From: Mycolicibacterium parafortuitum
Lineage (GTDB): Bacteria > Actinomycetota > Actinomycetes > Mycobacteriales > Mycobacteriaceae
Direction: 5' to 3'
Assembly (NCBI RefSeq): GCF_002086815.1
Contig: NZ_MVID01000017.1
Coordinates: 60,075 to 124,074 of the forward strand
Length of the DNA: 64,000 bases
Shown: positions 33,268 to 41,364 of the stretch, one piece after another
Position numbering within the stretch: position 1 is the first letter of the stretch
Layout of the letters: each line of letters begins with the position of its first letter
The notes under the pieces: generated by a model
The model's database searches: none
What the model saw: the letters and a program-made list of their open reading frames with translations, nothing else
Told to the model about the DNA's origin: nothing
Position numbers and translations under genes: made by a program

Positions 33268-33567
33268 CTAATCCACAGGAGCGGCGAGCGGCCAGCCGAC
33301 CGACGCGAGGCGCGCGGCGACCTGGTGCATCTCTTCCGGGTTGGGTTCCTTGGCCGTGATCCGGTGGATCGCGGAGTGGATCTGGGCGGGCGTGACGGTG
33401 TCGGCGTCGGTGGAGCGCAGCACCGTCTGGGCCACTTTGACCACCTGATCTTCGGTCAGGGTGCGCCGCAACAGGGCCAGCAGCGGAAAGTAGTCCTTCT
33501 GCGGCACGCCGTGCGGATAGCCCTCGTGCAGCCAGGCCAGCACGTTGTCGAAAGCCTTCTGCGCCAT
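33268..33567 (-). CDS. DUF3349 protein (first copy)
   Basis: 99 residues of the small actinobacterial family DUF3349, whose M. tuberculosis member is Rv0543c. The pattern WLHEGYPHGVPQKDYFPLLALLRRTLTEDQV is shared with the second copy at 35385-35708 (WIVAGYPEGVPGPDRVPLLALLRRRLSDDEV). It lies nine bases after the small membrane gene, in a minus-strand block with pitA. Function is unknown; the association with a phosphate transporter suggests an accessory role. Confidence 0.8.
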   Translation of the reverse strand: MAQKAFDNVLAWLHEGYPHGVPQKDYFPLLALLRRTLTEDQVVKVAQTVLRSTDADTVTPAQIHSAIHRITAKEPNPEEMHQVAARLASVGWPLAAPVD

Positions 33568-33576
33568 GCGATCAGC

Positions 33577-33864
33577 TCATTTCCTTGGCAGGAACGGGAA
33601 CAGGTCGATTCCGGTGTTGTGGATGATGGTCGCGCGGGTGATCCACAGCACCGCGGTCAGGATGACCCAGCCGACGAACACGAACAGCGCCACGCCGGCG
33701 TACTTGGCCAGCGGCTTCGGTGCCGTGACCGCGGATCCGTCGCTGCCGTCGGATCCGGTGCCGCGCGAGTACGCGACCAGCCCGAGGGCGAAGATCGCGG
33801 GCAGGCCCGCGCCGAGCAGCAGCCCGATCCCGAGCACCTTGGAAATGCTCTCGAAGTACGTCAT
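33577..33864 (-). CDS. Small membrane protein (Rv0544c-like)
   Basis: 95 residues with two membrane helices (about residues 10-32 and 56-78) joined by a Gly/Ser/Asp-rich linker, ending in LFPFLPRK. The ATG at 33864 has AGAGGAC upstream. It lies between pitA and the DUF3349 gene, as Rv0544c does in M. tuberculosis. No function is known; its constant link to pitA suggests a partner of the transporter. Confidence 0.8.
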   Translation of the reverse strand: MTYFESISKVLGIGLLLGAGLPAIFALGLVAYSRGTGSDGSDGSAVTAPKPLAKYAGVALFVFVGWVILTAVLWITRATIIHNTGIDLFPFLPRK

Positions 33865-33887
33865 CTGATGTCCTCTGTGCTGTCCGG

Positions 33888-35159
33888 TCAGACGGACGTC
33901 GGGGCGGACTTGGGTGCCGGTGCGGTCTGGGGGTCCTGGGCAGCCGGGGCGCGCAGTTCGGCGGGGATCACCGAGTTGGTGGAGTCGTCCCAGTCGGCGT
34001 TGACGTTGCTGTGGTCGACCTTCTGATGCTGGGCGCGCCACCACATGTAGAACGACAGCCCGCACAGCAGCGCGAAGATCACGCCGTCACCGATGAGGTC
34101 GGATCCGGTCAGCGACTTCACACCGTGCGACAGCCAGTACGACAGGGCGCCGACGAGGCCGGCGGCGGGCAGGGTGATGAGCCACGCGACGGCCATCCGG
34201 CCGGCGACGGCCCAGCGGACCTCGGCGCCGGGCTTGCCGACACCACTGCCGAGAATCGAACCCGTCGCGACGTGGGTGGTCGACAGCGCCATCCCCGCGG
34301 CCGAGGAGCTCAGGATGATCGCCGCCGACGACGCCTCGGCGGCCAGACCCTGCGGGGACTCGATCTCGACCAGGCCCTTGCCGAGGGTGCGGATCACCCG
34401 CCAGCCGCCCAGGTAGGTGCCGAGGCCGATGGCCAGCGCGCAGGACGCGATGATCCAGAACGGGAGACCCTGTTCCTTGACGTCGCCGCCGAGGTTGCCG
34501 GTGGTGATCAGCGCGAGCGCGATGACGCCCATCGTCTTCTGCGCGTCGTTGGTGCCGTGCGACAGCGCGACCAGCGAGGCGGTCGCGATCTGCCCCCAAC
34601 GGAAGCCGGCCTCACGCTGCTTCTTGCTGACGTTGCGCGTGATCCTGTAGACCAGCCAGGTGCCGCAGCCGGCGACCAGGCACGCGATCAGCGGTGCGGC
34701 GACGGCCGGGATCAGCACCTTCTGGCTCACCCCGGCCCAGTTGACGCCGCCGAGGCCGATCGCGGCGAGCCCCGCCCCGATCAGGCCGCCGAACAGCGCG
34801 TGCGACGAGCTGGACGGGATGCCGAACAGCCAGGTGAGCAGGTTCCACAGGATGCCGCCGATGAGGCCGGCGAAGATGATCGTCAAGCCGGTCGACGCGT
34901 CGATCGACGGGATCAGCTGACCGGTCCCGGCGTCCTGGATGTTGAGCACCGAGGTGGTCACCGTGATCGCGACCTCGACGGACAGGAACGCACCGACCAG
35001 GTTCAGCACACCCGCGAGCAGCACCGCCGTCTTCGGCTTCAGCGCGCCGGTCGCGATGGACGTGGCCATCGCATTCCCGGTGTCGTGAAAGCCGTTGGTG
35101 AAGTCGAATGCCAGGGCGGTGGCAATCAACAGCACCAAGATGATCAGCTCTGGGCTCAT
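33888..35159 (-). CDS. pitA: Low-affinity inorganic phosphate transporter, PiT family
   Basis: 423 residues with about ten membrane helices and a hydrophilic Pro/Ala-rich C-terminal tail. The two PiT signature repeats are DFTNGFHDTGNA (about 19-30) and ALSHGTNDAQK (about 198-208). PiT proteins import metal-phosphate with protons. It heads a minus-strand operon with the two small genes downstream. Direct repeats of GTTCATC (35254-35271), about 95 bases upstream, resemble a Pho box, suggesting phosphate control. Confidence 0.92.
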   Translation of the reverse strand: MSPELIILVLLIATALAFDFTNGFHDTGNAMATSIATGALKPKTAVLLAGVLNLVGAFLSVEVAITVTTSVLNIQDAGTGQLIPSIDASTGLTIIFAGLIGGILWNLLTWLFGIPSSSSHALFGGLIGAGLAAIGLGGVNWAGVSQKVLIPAVAAPLIACLVAGCGTWLVYRITRNVSKKQREAGFRWGQIATASLVALSHGTNDAQKTMGVIALALITTGNLGGDVKEQGLPFWIIASCALAIGLGTYLGGWRVIRTLGKGLVEIESPQGLAAEASSAAIILSSSAAGMALSTTHVATGSILGSGVGKPGAEVRWAVAGRMAVAWLITLPAAGLVGALSYWLSHGVKSLTGSDLIGDGVIFALLCGLSFYMWWRAQHQKVDHSNVNADWDDSTNSVIPAELRAPAAQDPQTAPAPKSAPTSV

Positions 35160-35253
35160 GTCTTTGATTCTGCTGCCTGGCCGGGAGTTTTAACGAATTT
35201 TCACCTACTCGCGTCGGGCCCGCGACGTGCGGATTCTCCGGCCCTGGGCAGCT

Positions 35254-35271
35254 GTTCATCTACTGTTCATC
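35254..35271. promoter_or_regulatory. Pho-box-like direct repeat
   Basis: GTTCATC occurs at 35254-35260 and 35265-35271, an exact 11-base period. PhoB/RegX3-type response regulators bind direct repeats of this kind (actinobacterial consensus near GTTCACC). It lies in the 225-base gap between divergent pitA and the second DUF3349 gene. A weaker TTTTCACC-like pair is near 35187-35205. Nothing else is evident in the gap. Confidence 0.45.
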
Positions 35272-35384
35272 TTCTGTGGTGCCGGCGTTCGCCGGCCCCG
35301 ATTCTCGACCCGTTCCCGACAGCCTTCGCGTCTACTATCGGAAGGCCTGAGTCCGTATTCCAGGGCTGTGTCGGAAGTGAGCTC

Positions 35385-35708
35385 GTGACCAATTTTCTCG
35401 CCAGGATCGTGGCGTGGATCGTGGCCGGATACCCCGAGGGTGTGCCGGGTCCCGACCGCGTGCCGCTGCTGGCGTTGCTGCGTCGCCGGCTCAGCGACGA
35501 CGAGGTCAAAGCGGTCGCCGTCGAGCTGCTCACCCGCGCCGAGATCCACGGCACCGCCGAGTTCGACGGCGTCGACATCGGCGTGCTGATCACCCAGGTC
35601 ACCGACAACCTGCCCACCCCCGAGGACGTCGAACGTGTCCGCGTCCGGCTGGCCGCGCAGGGCTGGCCGCTCGACGATCCCCGCGATGACGCGGAGGAGG
35701 GCCGATAG
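35385..35708 (+). CDS. DUF3349 protein (second copy)
   Basis: 107 residues from GTG 35385, with GGAAGTGA just upstream. It is clearly paralogous to the copy at 33268-33567, sharing GYP.GVP..D..PLLALLRR.L..D and the C-terminal VRLAAQGWPL pattern. It immediately precedes menE (its last codons hold the ribosome site for menE), as Rv0543c precedes menE in M. tuberculosis, so this is probably the positional orthologue. Function is unknown. Confidence 0.82.
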   Translation: MTNFLARIVAWIVAGYPEGVPGPDRVPLLALLRRRLSDDEVKAVAVELLTRAEIHGTAEFDGVDIGVLITQVTDNLPTPEDVERVRVRLAAQGWPLDDPRDDAEEGR

Positions 35709-35713
35709 CCGTT

Positions 35714-36862
35714 CTGCGGGCGGTCGGGTTCGGCTCCGGGGCCGCCGCGCTGACCCAGCTGCCCGCCGTCGAGGACGTCCTCGACGGCCGCGCCGCGGTG
35801 CTGCCGGTGCCCGCCGACGACGCCGAGCAGAGCGCCGCGCTGGCGACGGCGTTGCGTGTCGGTGAAGAGATCGACGACGCGGTCGGCGCGGTGCTGTCGA
35901 CGTCCGGAACCACGGGCGCGCCGAAGGGCGCGATGCTGACCGTCTCGGCGCTGGTGGCCAGTGCGGACGCGACCCACCAGCGTCTCGGCGGGCCGGGACG
36001 GTGGCTGCTCGCGCTGCCCGCCTATCACGTCGCGGGATTCCAGGTGTTGGTGCGCAGCGTGCTGGCGGGCACCCGGCCGGTGGCCGTCGCGGCGTCGTTC
36101 GACCCGGCCGAACTCACGCCCGCGGTCGCGCAGATGGGATCCGGGCGCCGGTACGCGTCGCTGGTCGCGGTGCAACTGGACAAGGCGCTGCGCGACCCGG
36201 AGGCCACCGCCGCGCTCGCGGCGCTGGACGCGGTGCTGATCGGCGGCGGCCCGATGCCCGCCGCGGTCGCCGAGAAGGCTTCGGCGGCAGGGATTTCGGT
36301 GATCCGGACGTACGGGATGAGCGAGACGGCCGGCGGCTGCGTGTACGACGGCGTGCCGCTGCGCGGCGTTGAGATCAGGATCGACGACGGCGGACCGACC
36401 GGCGGCCGCATCCGGCTGGGTGGGCCCACCGTCGCGGCCGGATACCGCAACCCCGTCACCCCGGATCCGTTCGCCGAGCCGGGATGGTTCCGCACCGACG
36501 ACATCGGCGTGCTGGCCGACGGCACGCTGCGGGTGTTGGGCCGCGCCGACGACGCGATCAGTACCGGCGGCTTGACCGTGCTGCCCGGAATGGTCGAGGC
36601 CGCGCTCGCGACGCATCCGGCCGTCGCCGAGTGCGCGGTGTTCGGGGTCGCCGACGAACGGCTGGGCCAGCGGGTGGTGGTCGCCGTCGTTCCGGCACCC
36701 GGAGCGTCGGTGACGTTGGCGCAGTTACGTTCTCACGTCTGCGAGACCCTGCCGGCGACTGCGGCACCGCGGCAGCTGCATGTCCTCGGCGAACTTCCCC
36801 TCCGCGGCATCGGCAAGATCGACCGCCGCGCCCTGGTGCGCCGGTTCGGCGGCGCGACCTGA
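35714..36862 (+). CDS. menE: O-succinylbenzoate-CoA ligase, non-canonical start
   Basis: About 382 residues. MenE activates O-succinylbenzoate for MenB. STSGTTGAPKG is the P-loop, TYGMSETAGGCVYDG the adenylate motif, GWFRTDDIG the hinge, and GIGKIDRRAL holds the catalytic Lys. The first ATG/GTG in frame is GTG 35798, but codon bias and typical actinobacterial MenE N-terminal sequence (AVGFGSGAAALTQLPAVEDVLDG) extend upstream to about 35711. GGAGGAGGG at 35693-35701 points to a start at CTG 35714 or nearby; no canonical codon exists there. The pathway role is secure, the exact start is not. Confidence 0.88.
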   Translation: MRAVGFGSGAAALTQLPAVEDVLDGRAAVLPVPADDAEQSAALATALRVGEEIDDAVGAVLSTSGTTGAPKGAMLTVSALVASADATHQRLGGPGRWLLALPAYHVAGFQVLVRSVLAGTRPVAVAASFDPAELTPAVAQMGSGRRYASLVAVQLDKALRDPEATAALAALDAVLIGGGPMPAAVAEKASAAGISVIRTYGMSETAGGCVYDGVPLRGVEIRIDDGGPTGGRIRLGGPTVAAGYRNPVTPDPFAEPGWFRTDDIGVLADGTLRVLGRADDAISTGGLTVLPGMVEAALATHPAVAECAVFGVADERLGQRVVVAVVPAPGASVTLAQLRSHVCETLPATAAPRQLHVLGELPLRGIGKIDRRALVRRFGGAT

Positions 36863-36905
36863 CGGAGCGCCCTGCCGCGGGCGGCCGGCCCGCATGATGG
36901 ACAGC

Positions 36906-37520
36906 ATGAGCCGCCAAGTGAGCACCGTCGACGAACTGCGCGCGATCGTCGGGCATCCGCACGAGGCCGTCGCGAACAAGGTCGGGCCCCGGCTGCTGCC
37001 GATCATGCGGGACTGGCTGACGCACTGCCCGCTGGCGTTCGTCGCGACCACCGACGCCGCGGGCCGCGTCGACGTCTCCCCGAAGGGCGACCCGCCGGGG
37101 TTCGTGCACGTCATCGACGACACCACGATCGCGATCCCGGAACGGCCCGGCAACAAACGCGTCGACGGCTACCTCAATGTGCTGGAGCGCCCCGGCGTCG
37201 GGACGCTGTTCGTCATCCCCGGCCGCGGCGACACCCTGCGGGTCAACGGCACCGGCCGCATCATGGCCGACGCCGACTACTTCGACGCGATGACGGTCCA
37301 GGGCCGCCGCCCGATCCTGGCGCTGGAGATCGCCGTCGAGGAGGTCTTCTTCCACTGCGCCAAAGCGTTCCTGCGCTCCGATGCGTGGGATCCGCAGAGC
37401 TGGGACCCGGGCGCGCTGCCGAGCGCGGCGCAGCTGGCCAAGGCGATGTTCGCCGACGCCGACCTCGACGAGATGCGCCGCCGGCTCGACGAGGACAACA
37501 TGCGAAAAGTGCTGTACTGA
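36906..37520 (+). CDS. FMN-dependent PPOX-type flavoprotein (MSMEG_1061-like)
   Basis: 204 residues of the pyridoxamine-phosphate-oxidase-like split barrel. CPLAFVATTDAAGRVDVSPKGDPPGFV is the FMN-binding beta-hairpin, and LFVIPGRGDTLRVNGTGRI follows as usual. The family seems to be the one named after MSMEG_1061, which I recall being near menE in M. smegmatis. ATGs at 36894, 36897 and 36906 are all possible. Probably binds FMN; physiological substrate unknown. Confidence 0.8.
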   Translation: MSRQVSTVDELRAIVGHPHEAVANKVGPRLLPIMRDWLTHCPLAFVATTDAAGRVDVSPKGDPPGFVHVIDDTTIAIPERPGNKRVDGYLNVLERPGVGTLFVIPGRGDTLRVNGTGRIMADADYFDAMTVQGRRPILALEIAVEEVFFHCAKAFLRSDAWDPQSWDPGALPSAAQLAKAMFADADLDEMRRRLDEDNMRKVLY

Positions 37521-37587
37521 GGCGCCGCGGGTGACGAAATCCTGACGTCGGCCCTGGTAGTGGACGGGCCGCGCTAACCTCGATGTG

Positions 37588-38295
37588 GTGACCCGAGTGC
37601 TGATCGCCGACGACGACGATGTCGTCCGCGATGTCGTCCGCCGCTACCTCGAGCGGGACGGCCTCGAGGTGTCCACCGCCCACGACGGAAACGAGGCGCT
37701 GCGGCTGCTGAGCTCGCAACGCATCGACGTCGCGGTGCTCGACGTGATGATGCCCGGCCCGGACGGGCTGTCGCTGTGCCGGCGGCTGCGCCAGAACGGC
37801 AGCTATGCGATGCCGGTGATCCTGCTGACCGCCCTCGGCGAGGAGGACGACCGTATCGCGGGCCTGGAGGCCGGCGCCGACGACTACCTGACCAAACCGT
37901 TCAGCCCGCGCGAGCTGGCGCTGCGGGTCCGGTCGGTGCTGCGGCGGGCGCCTGTGGGCGCCGGCGCGCACGCGATGGACATCACCGCCGGCGACCTCAC
38001 CGTCGCGACGGCGTCGCGCACCGTGACCGTCGCCGGAAGACCCGTCAGCCTGACCAACCGTGAGTTCGACCTGCTGCTGTTCTTCCTGACCCATCCGGGC
38101 GCCGTCTTCACCCGGGAGGATCTGCTCAAGCAGGTGTGGCACTGGGACTTCGGTGATCTGTCCACGGTGACGGTGCACGTCAAGCGGCTGCGCGCGAAGC
38201 TCGGCGACCGGCACCGGGTGCAGACCGTGTGGGGCCGCGGCTACATGTGGGCGGCCGAGGAGCCGCCCGCAGGGCGGCCGGATGCAGACGACTGA
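37588..38295 (+). CDS. OmpR-family response regulator
   Basis: 236 residues. The receiver domain has the acidic pocket (Asp8-11), phospho-acceptor Asp52 in VLDVMMPG, Thr81 and Lys103 in LTKPF. The winged-helix output domain (about 130-225) contains LTNREFDLLLFFLTHPGAVFTREDLL and VKRLRAKLG. Two GTG codons (37585, 37588) are possible starts. It overlaps the kinase gene by 14 bases, so the two form one operon. I know no named M. tuberculosis counterpart at this position. Targets are unknown. Confidence 0.92.
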   Translation: MTRVLIADDDDVVRDVVRRYLERDGLEVSTAHDGNEALRLLSSQRIDVAVLDVMMPGPDGLSLCRRLRQNGSYAMPVILLTALGEEDDRIAGLEAGADDYLTKPFSPRELALRVRSVLRRAPVGAGAHAMDITAGDLTVATASRTVTVAGRPVSLTNREFDLLLFFLTHPGAVFTREDLLKQVWHWDFGDLSTVTVHVKRLRAKLGDRHRVQTVWGRGYMWAAEEPPAGRPDADD

Positions 38296-39304
38296 TTTCT
38301 GGGAGATCGCCGGTTGGGCGCTGACCTGCTCGGTGCCGGTGGTGCTTCTCGGCGCCGCGGTGGTCCGGCTGGCGCGGACGTGGTCGCTGGCGGCGAGCAT
38401 GGTGGCGCTGGTGCTGATCCCGGTGCTGGCCACCCTCGCCGGCGTGGTCGGCGCGAGCGGGTTCATGATCACGCAGACGTTCGAGCGGACCGCGGTGGTG
38501 CTGCTGGTGGTGTCCATCGTGACGATCCCGGCGGCGGTGATGCTCGGCCGCTATCAGGCGCGACGCACGGTGTGGGAAGCCGAGATCCGCGACTCCGAAC
38601 ACGCCGCCGAACAGTCGCGTCGCCGTCTGGTCGCGTTCGTCAGCCACGACCTGCGCACCCCGCTGGCCGGGATCCGCGCGCTGTCGGAGGCCATCGCCGA
38701 CGGCGTCGTCCCCGACGACGAGGTCCAGGTATACGCCAAACACATTGAGAACGAATCGATCCGGCTCTCCGAGATGGTCGACGACCTGTTCGAGATGTCG
38801 AAGATCAACGCCGGCGCGCTGACCCCGATGTTCGACAGGGTCGCCCTCGACGAGGTGGTCGACGATGTGCTCGCCACGCACCGCATCACCGCCGAACGCG
38901 CCGGGGTGCGGCTGACGGCGAACCTGCCGGAACAACCCGTGCGGGTGATCGGCAGCGACCGCGCGCTGGTGCGGGTGCTGTCGAATCTGGTGGCGAACGC
39001 GATCGCGCACACCCCGCCCGGCGGCAGTGTCACCCTCGGCCTCGGCGCCGACGAGAACAGCGCGTGGGCACGCGTCGACGACACCGGCGTCGGCATCGAC
39101 GAGGCCGACCTGCCGCGGGTGTTCGACGTCGCCTACCGCGGATCGAACTCCCGTGTGCCGCGCAAGGATTCGTCGCTGCCGAGCGGATCCGGGCTGGGTC
39201 TGGCGATCGCGGCCGGGCTGGTGCACGCGCACCGCGGCACGGTGTCGGCGCACAACCTGCCGACCGGTGCGCGCTTCGAAGTGCGGCTCCCGCTGGCCGA
39301 CTGA
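38282..39304 (+). CDS. Sensor histidine kinase
   Basis: 340 residues. Two membrane helices (about 8-30 and 38-62) and a third (about 70-90) leave almost no periplasmic sensor loop, so the signal is probably sensed in or near the membrane. The phospho-acceptor is His122 in FVSHDLRTPLAGIR. The HATPase domain has the N box NLVANAIAHT, G1 DDTGVGID and G2 SGSGLGLAIA. It partners with the response regulator directly upstream. The transcript ends at the hairpin 39335-39398. Confidence 0.92.
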   Translation: MQTTDFWEIAGWALTCSVPVVLLGAAVVRLARTWSLAASMVALVLIPVLATLAGVVGASGFMITQTFERTAVVLLVVSIVTIPAAVMLGRYQARRTVWEAEIRDSEHAAEQSRRRLVAFVSHDLRTPLAGIRALSEAIADGVVPDDEVQVYAKHIENESIRLSEMVDDLFEMSKINAGALTPMFDRVALDEVVDDVLATHRITAERAGVRLTANLPEQPVRVIGSDRALVRVLSNLVANAIAHTPPGGSVTLGLGADENSAWARVDDTGVGIDEADLPRVFDVAYRGSNSRVPRKDSSLPSGSGLGLAIAAGLVHAHRGTVSAHNLPTGARFEVRLPLAD

Positions 39305-39334
39305 GGCGCCGCCGTTTCGCGAGACCACCCCCAC

Positions 39335-39398
39335 CCGCGAAATATCATTCCGGGTCCTATTTTCGGGCCTGGTCGCAGCCCGGAATGATATTTCGCGG
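39335..39398. terminator. Perfect 20-bp hairpin between convergent genes
   Basis: Arms 39335-39354 and 39379-39398 are perfectly complementary over 20 bases around a 24-base loop, between the convergent kinase and oxidoreductase genes. The second arm CCCGGAATGATATTTCGCGG recurs with one change at 62387-62406. Confidence 0.65.
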
Positions 39399-39402
39399 CG
39401 AG

Positions 39403-40533
39403 TCAGCCGGGGAGTGAGTTGCTGAGGCGTTCGGCGGCGGCCAGGTAGTCCTCGATGAACTCGCGCACCACCTCGCGGGCCGGCTTGACCTTGTTCATCA
39501 GCCCGACGCCCTGCCCGACGAAGTAGGTCGCGAGCGCCTGCGCACCTTCGTGGCCCTGCGAGGCCAGCACGTCGATCCGGCGGATGACCGGCTCGCACAG
39601 CATCGACTGCAGTGGAAGCGGGAGCGGCTGCCGGCCGTCCTTGGCGGGCAGCCACGCGTCGGTCCACTCCGAGCGCAGCTGCCGCGACGGCTTGCCGGTA
39701 CGCCCGGCCGAACGCACGGTGTCGCGCGACGACGCGGCCAGCATCTTCGCGACGGTGTGCGGTGCGGTCTCGGCCTCCTCGGTGGTCAGCCACACCGAGC
39801 CCGTCCATGCACCTGCCGCGCCGATGGCGACCATGCCCGCCATCTGGCGCCCCGTCACGATGCCGCCCGCGGCCAGCACCGGGGTGGAAACGCCAAGCGC
39901 GGCCAACCCTTCCAAGACCTCAGGCACCACGACCAGCGTGCTGACCTCGCCGCAGTGCCCGCCGGCCTCGGCGCCCTGAGCGACGATCAGATCCACGCCG
40001 GCGGCGGCCTGCTTGACCGCGTGCTCCTTGGCGCCGACCAGCGCGGCCACCGGGATGCCGCGTTCCTTGCCCGCCTCGATCATGTAGTCCGGCGGCACAC
40101 CGAGGGCGTTGGCGATCAGCTTCACCGGGTGCGTCAGCGCCACGTCGAGCAGCTCGCGGCCGGTGTTGCCGGACAGCATCGGCTTGCCGAGACGCCGCTC
40201 GGGCTCCGGCTCGATGTCATGGGCGCGCAGCAGGTCGTCGACGAGGGTCTTGTATTCCTGCGGGATACGCGAGGCCAGGTCGGTGCTGGACAGCTTCTCG
40301 CCCTTGCCCTCGAACTTGGCGGGCACGATCAGGTCGACGCCGTAGGGCTTGCCCGCGACGGCCTCGTCGATCCAGGCCAGCTCCTGGTCGAGCTGCTCGG
40401 GTGAGTAGGCGGTGGCCCCGAGTACGCCGAACCCGCCGGCGTTGGTCACCGCGGCCACCACGTCGCGGCAGTGGCTGAACGCGAAGAGCGGGAAGTCGAT
40501 GCCGAACTGTTCACACAGCGCTGTGGACGTCAT
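39403..40533 (-). CDS. Nitronate monooxygenase-like FMN oxidoreductase
   Basis: 376 residues, a TIM-barrel flavoprotein of the NPD/NMO (2-nitropropane dioxygenase) family. GGFGVLGA near the start, LIVAQGAEAGGHCGEVSTL with the family His, and LAAGGIVTGRQMAGMVAIGAAGAWTGS for FMN phosphate binding are all present. Members oxidise nitronates or act as enoyl reductase-like enzymes. Its promoter region holds the palindrome at 40549-40562. The in vivo substrate is unknown. Confidence 0.85.
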   Translation of the reverse strand: MTSTALCEQFGIDFPLFAFSHCRDVVAAVTNAGGFGVLGATAYSPEQLDQELAWIDEAVAGKPYGVDLIVPAKFEGKGEKLSSTDLASRIPQEYKTLVDDLLRAHDIEPEPERRLGKPMLSGNTGRELLDVALTHPVKLIANALGVPPDYMIEAGKERGIPVAALVGAKEHAVKQAAAGVDLIVAQGAEAGGHCGEVSTLVVVPEVLEGLAALGVSTPVLAAGGIVTGRQMAGMVAIGAAGAWTGSVWLTTEEAETAPHTVAKMLAASSRDTVRSAGRTGKPSRQLRSEWTDAWLPAKDGRQPLPLPLQSMLCEPVIRRIDVLASQGHEGAQALATYFVGQGVGLMNKVKPAREVVREFIEDYLAAAERLSNSLPG

Positions 40534-40548
40534 GGTGCACAGTATGAC

Positions 40549-40562
40549 TTGACGGGTGTCAA
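40549..40562. promoter_or_regulatory. Candidate operator upstream of NMO-like gene
   Basis: TTGAC and GTCAA arms form a perfect inverted repeat around four bases. It is 15 bases upstream of the start at 40533 and overlaps a minus-strand TTGACA. A repressor site is plausible. Confidence 0.35.
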
Positions 40563-40584
40563 TAAGGTAGAGCGGGGTGGCGCC

Positions 40585-41361
40585 TCAGGGCAGGTCGAAC
40601 GGCAGCTCGACGCCCTCGTGGGCCAGACAGTGCGTGCACTCGCGTTCGGCGCCGACGCTCTCCAGCGCGTCCTGGACCAGCTTCTTGAACGGCACCAGGT
40701 TGCGCTGGAACTCGGCGAAGATGTCCACCGCCCGCACGCCCTGGCCCGCCTCCACGCCTGCGTCCACGTCAGTCACCAGAGCTACTGCGGCATAACACAT
40801 CTCAAGTTCACGGGCGAGGACCGACTCCGGGTAGCCGGTCATGTTGACCAGCCGGAACCCCTGCGCGGCGAACCACTGGCTTTCGGCACGCGTCGAGAAC
40901 CGCGGCCCCTGGATGACCACCATCGCCCCGCCGTCGACCACCCCGGGGCGCCCGGTCACCGCGGCGCGCAGCGTGGGGCAATACGGGTCGGCGAAGCTGA
41001 CGTGGATGCCCCCGGAATCGAAATAGGTGTCGGCGCGGCCCGACGTGCGGTCGACGAGCTGATCGGGTACGACGACTGCGCCGGGGCCGAGGGCAGGGTC
41101 GAGGCTGCCGACCGCGCACGGGGCGAAGATGCGGCGCACCCCCAGCGAGCGCAACGCCCACATGTTCGCTCGGTACGGCACGGTGTGCGGCGAGAACTCG
41201 TGTGCGACACCGTGTCTGGGAAGGAAAGCGACTTCGTGGCCGCCGACGGTACCGATCGTGATCGCCGCGCTCGGCGCGCCGTAGGGGGTGTCGACGGCGA
41301 CCGACGAGGCGTCGGGCCCGAAGAACGAATAGAACCCGCTGCCCCCGATGACGCCTAACAC
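40585..41361 (-). CDS. S-methyl-5'-thioadenosine phosphorylase-like protein
   Basis: 258 residues of the purine nucleoside/MTA phosphorylase family. GGSGFY (6-11) is the phosphate site, LPRHGVAHEFSPHTVPYRANMWALRSLGV and NMTGYPESVLARELEMCYAAVALVTDVDAG are diagnostic stretches. It cleaves methylthioadenosine (or a related nucleoside) with phosphate to adenine and sugar phosphate. It corresponds to Rv0535 of M. tuberculosis, next to menA (Rv0534c) in both genomes. GTG start at 41361, three bases after the small gene upstream. Confidence 0.9.
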   Translation of the reverse strand: MLGVIGGSGFYSFFGPDASSVAVDTPYGAPSAAITIGTVGGHEVAFLPRHGVAHEFSPHTVPYRANMWALRSLGVRRIFAPCAVGSLDPALGPGAVVVPDQLVDRTSGRADTYFDSGGIHVSFADPYCPTLRAAVTGRPGVVDGGAMVVIQGPRFSTRAESQWFAAQGFRLVNMTGYPESVLARELEMCYAAVALVTDVDAGVEAGQGVRAVDIFAEFQRNLVPFKKLVQDALESVGAERECTHCLAHEGVELPFDLP

Positions 41362-41364
41362 CGG

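Noticed and set aside
34011..35384. Long plus-strand frame antisense to pitA leading into the DUF3349 gene
   Set aside because: Only the part from GTG 35385 has a ribosome site and family similarity; the rest is antisense shadow.
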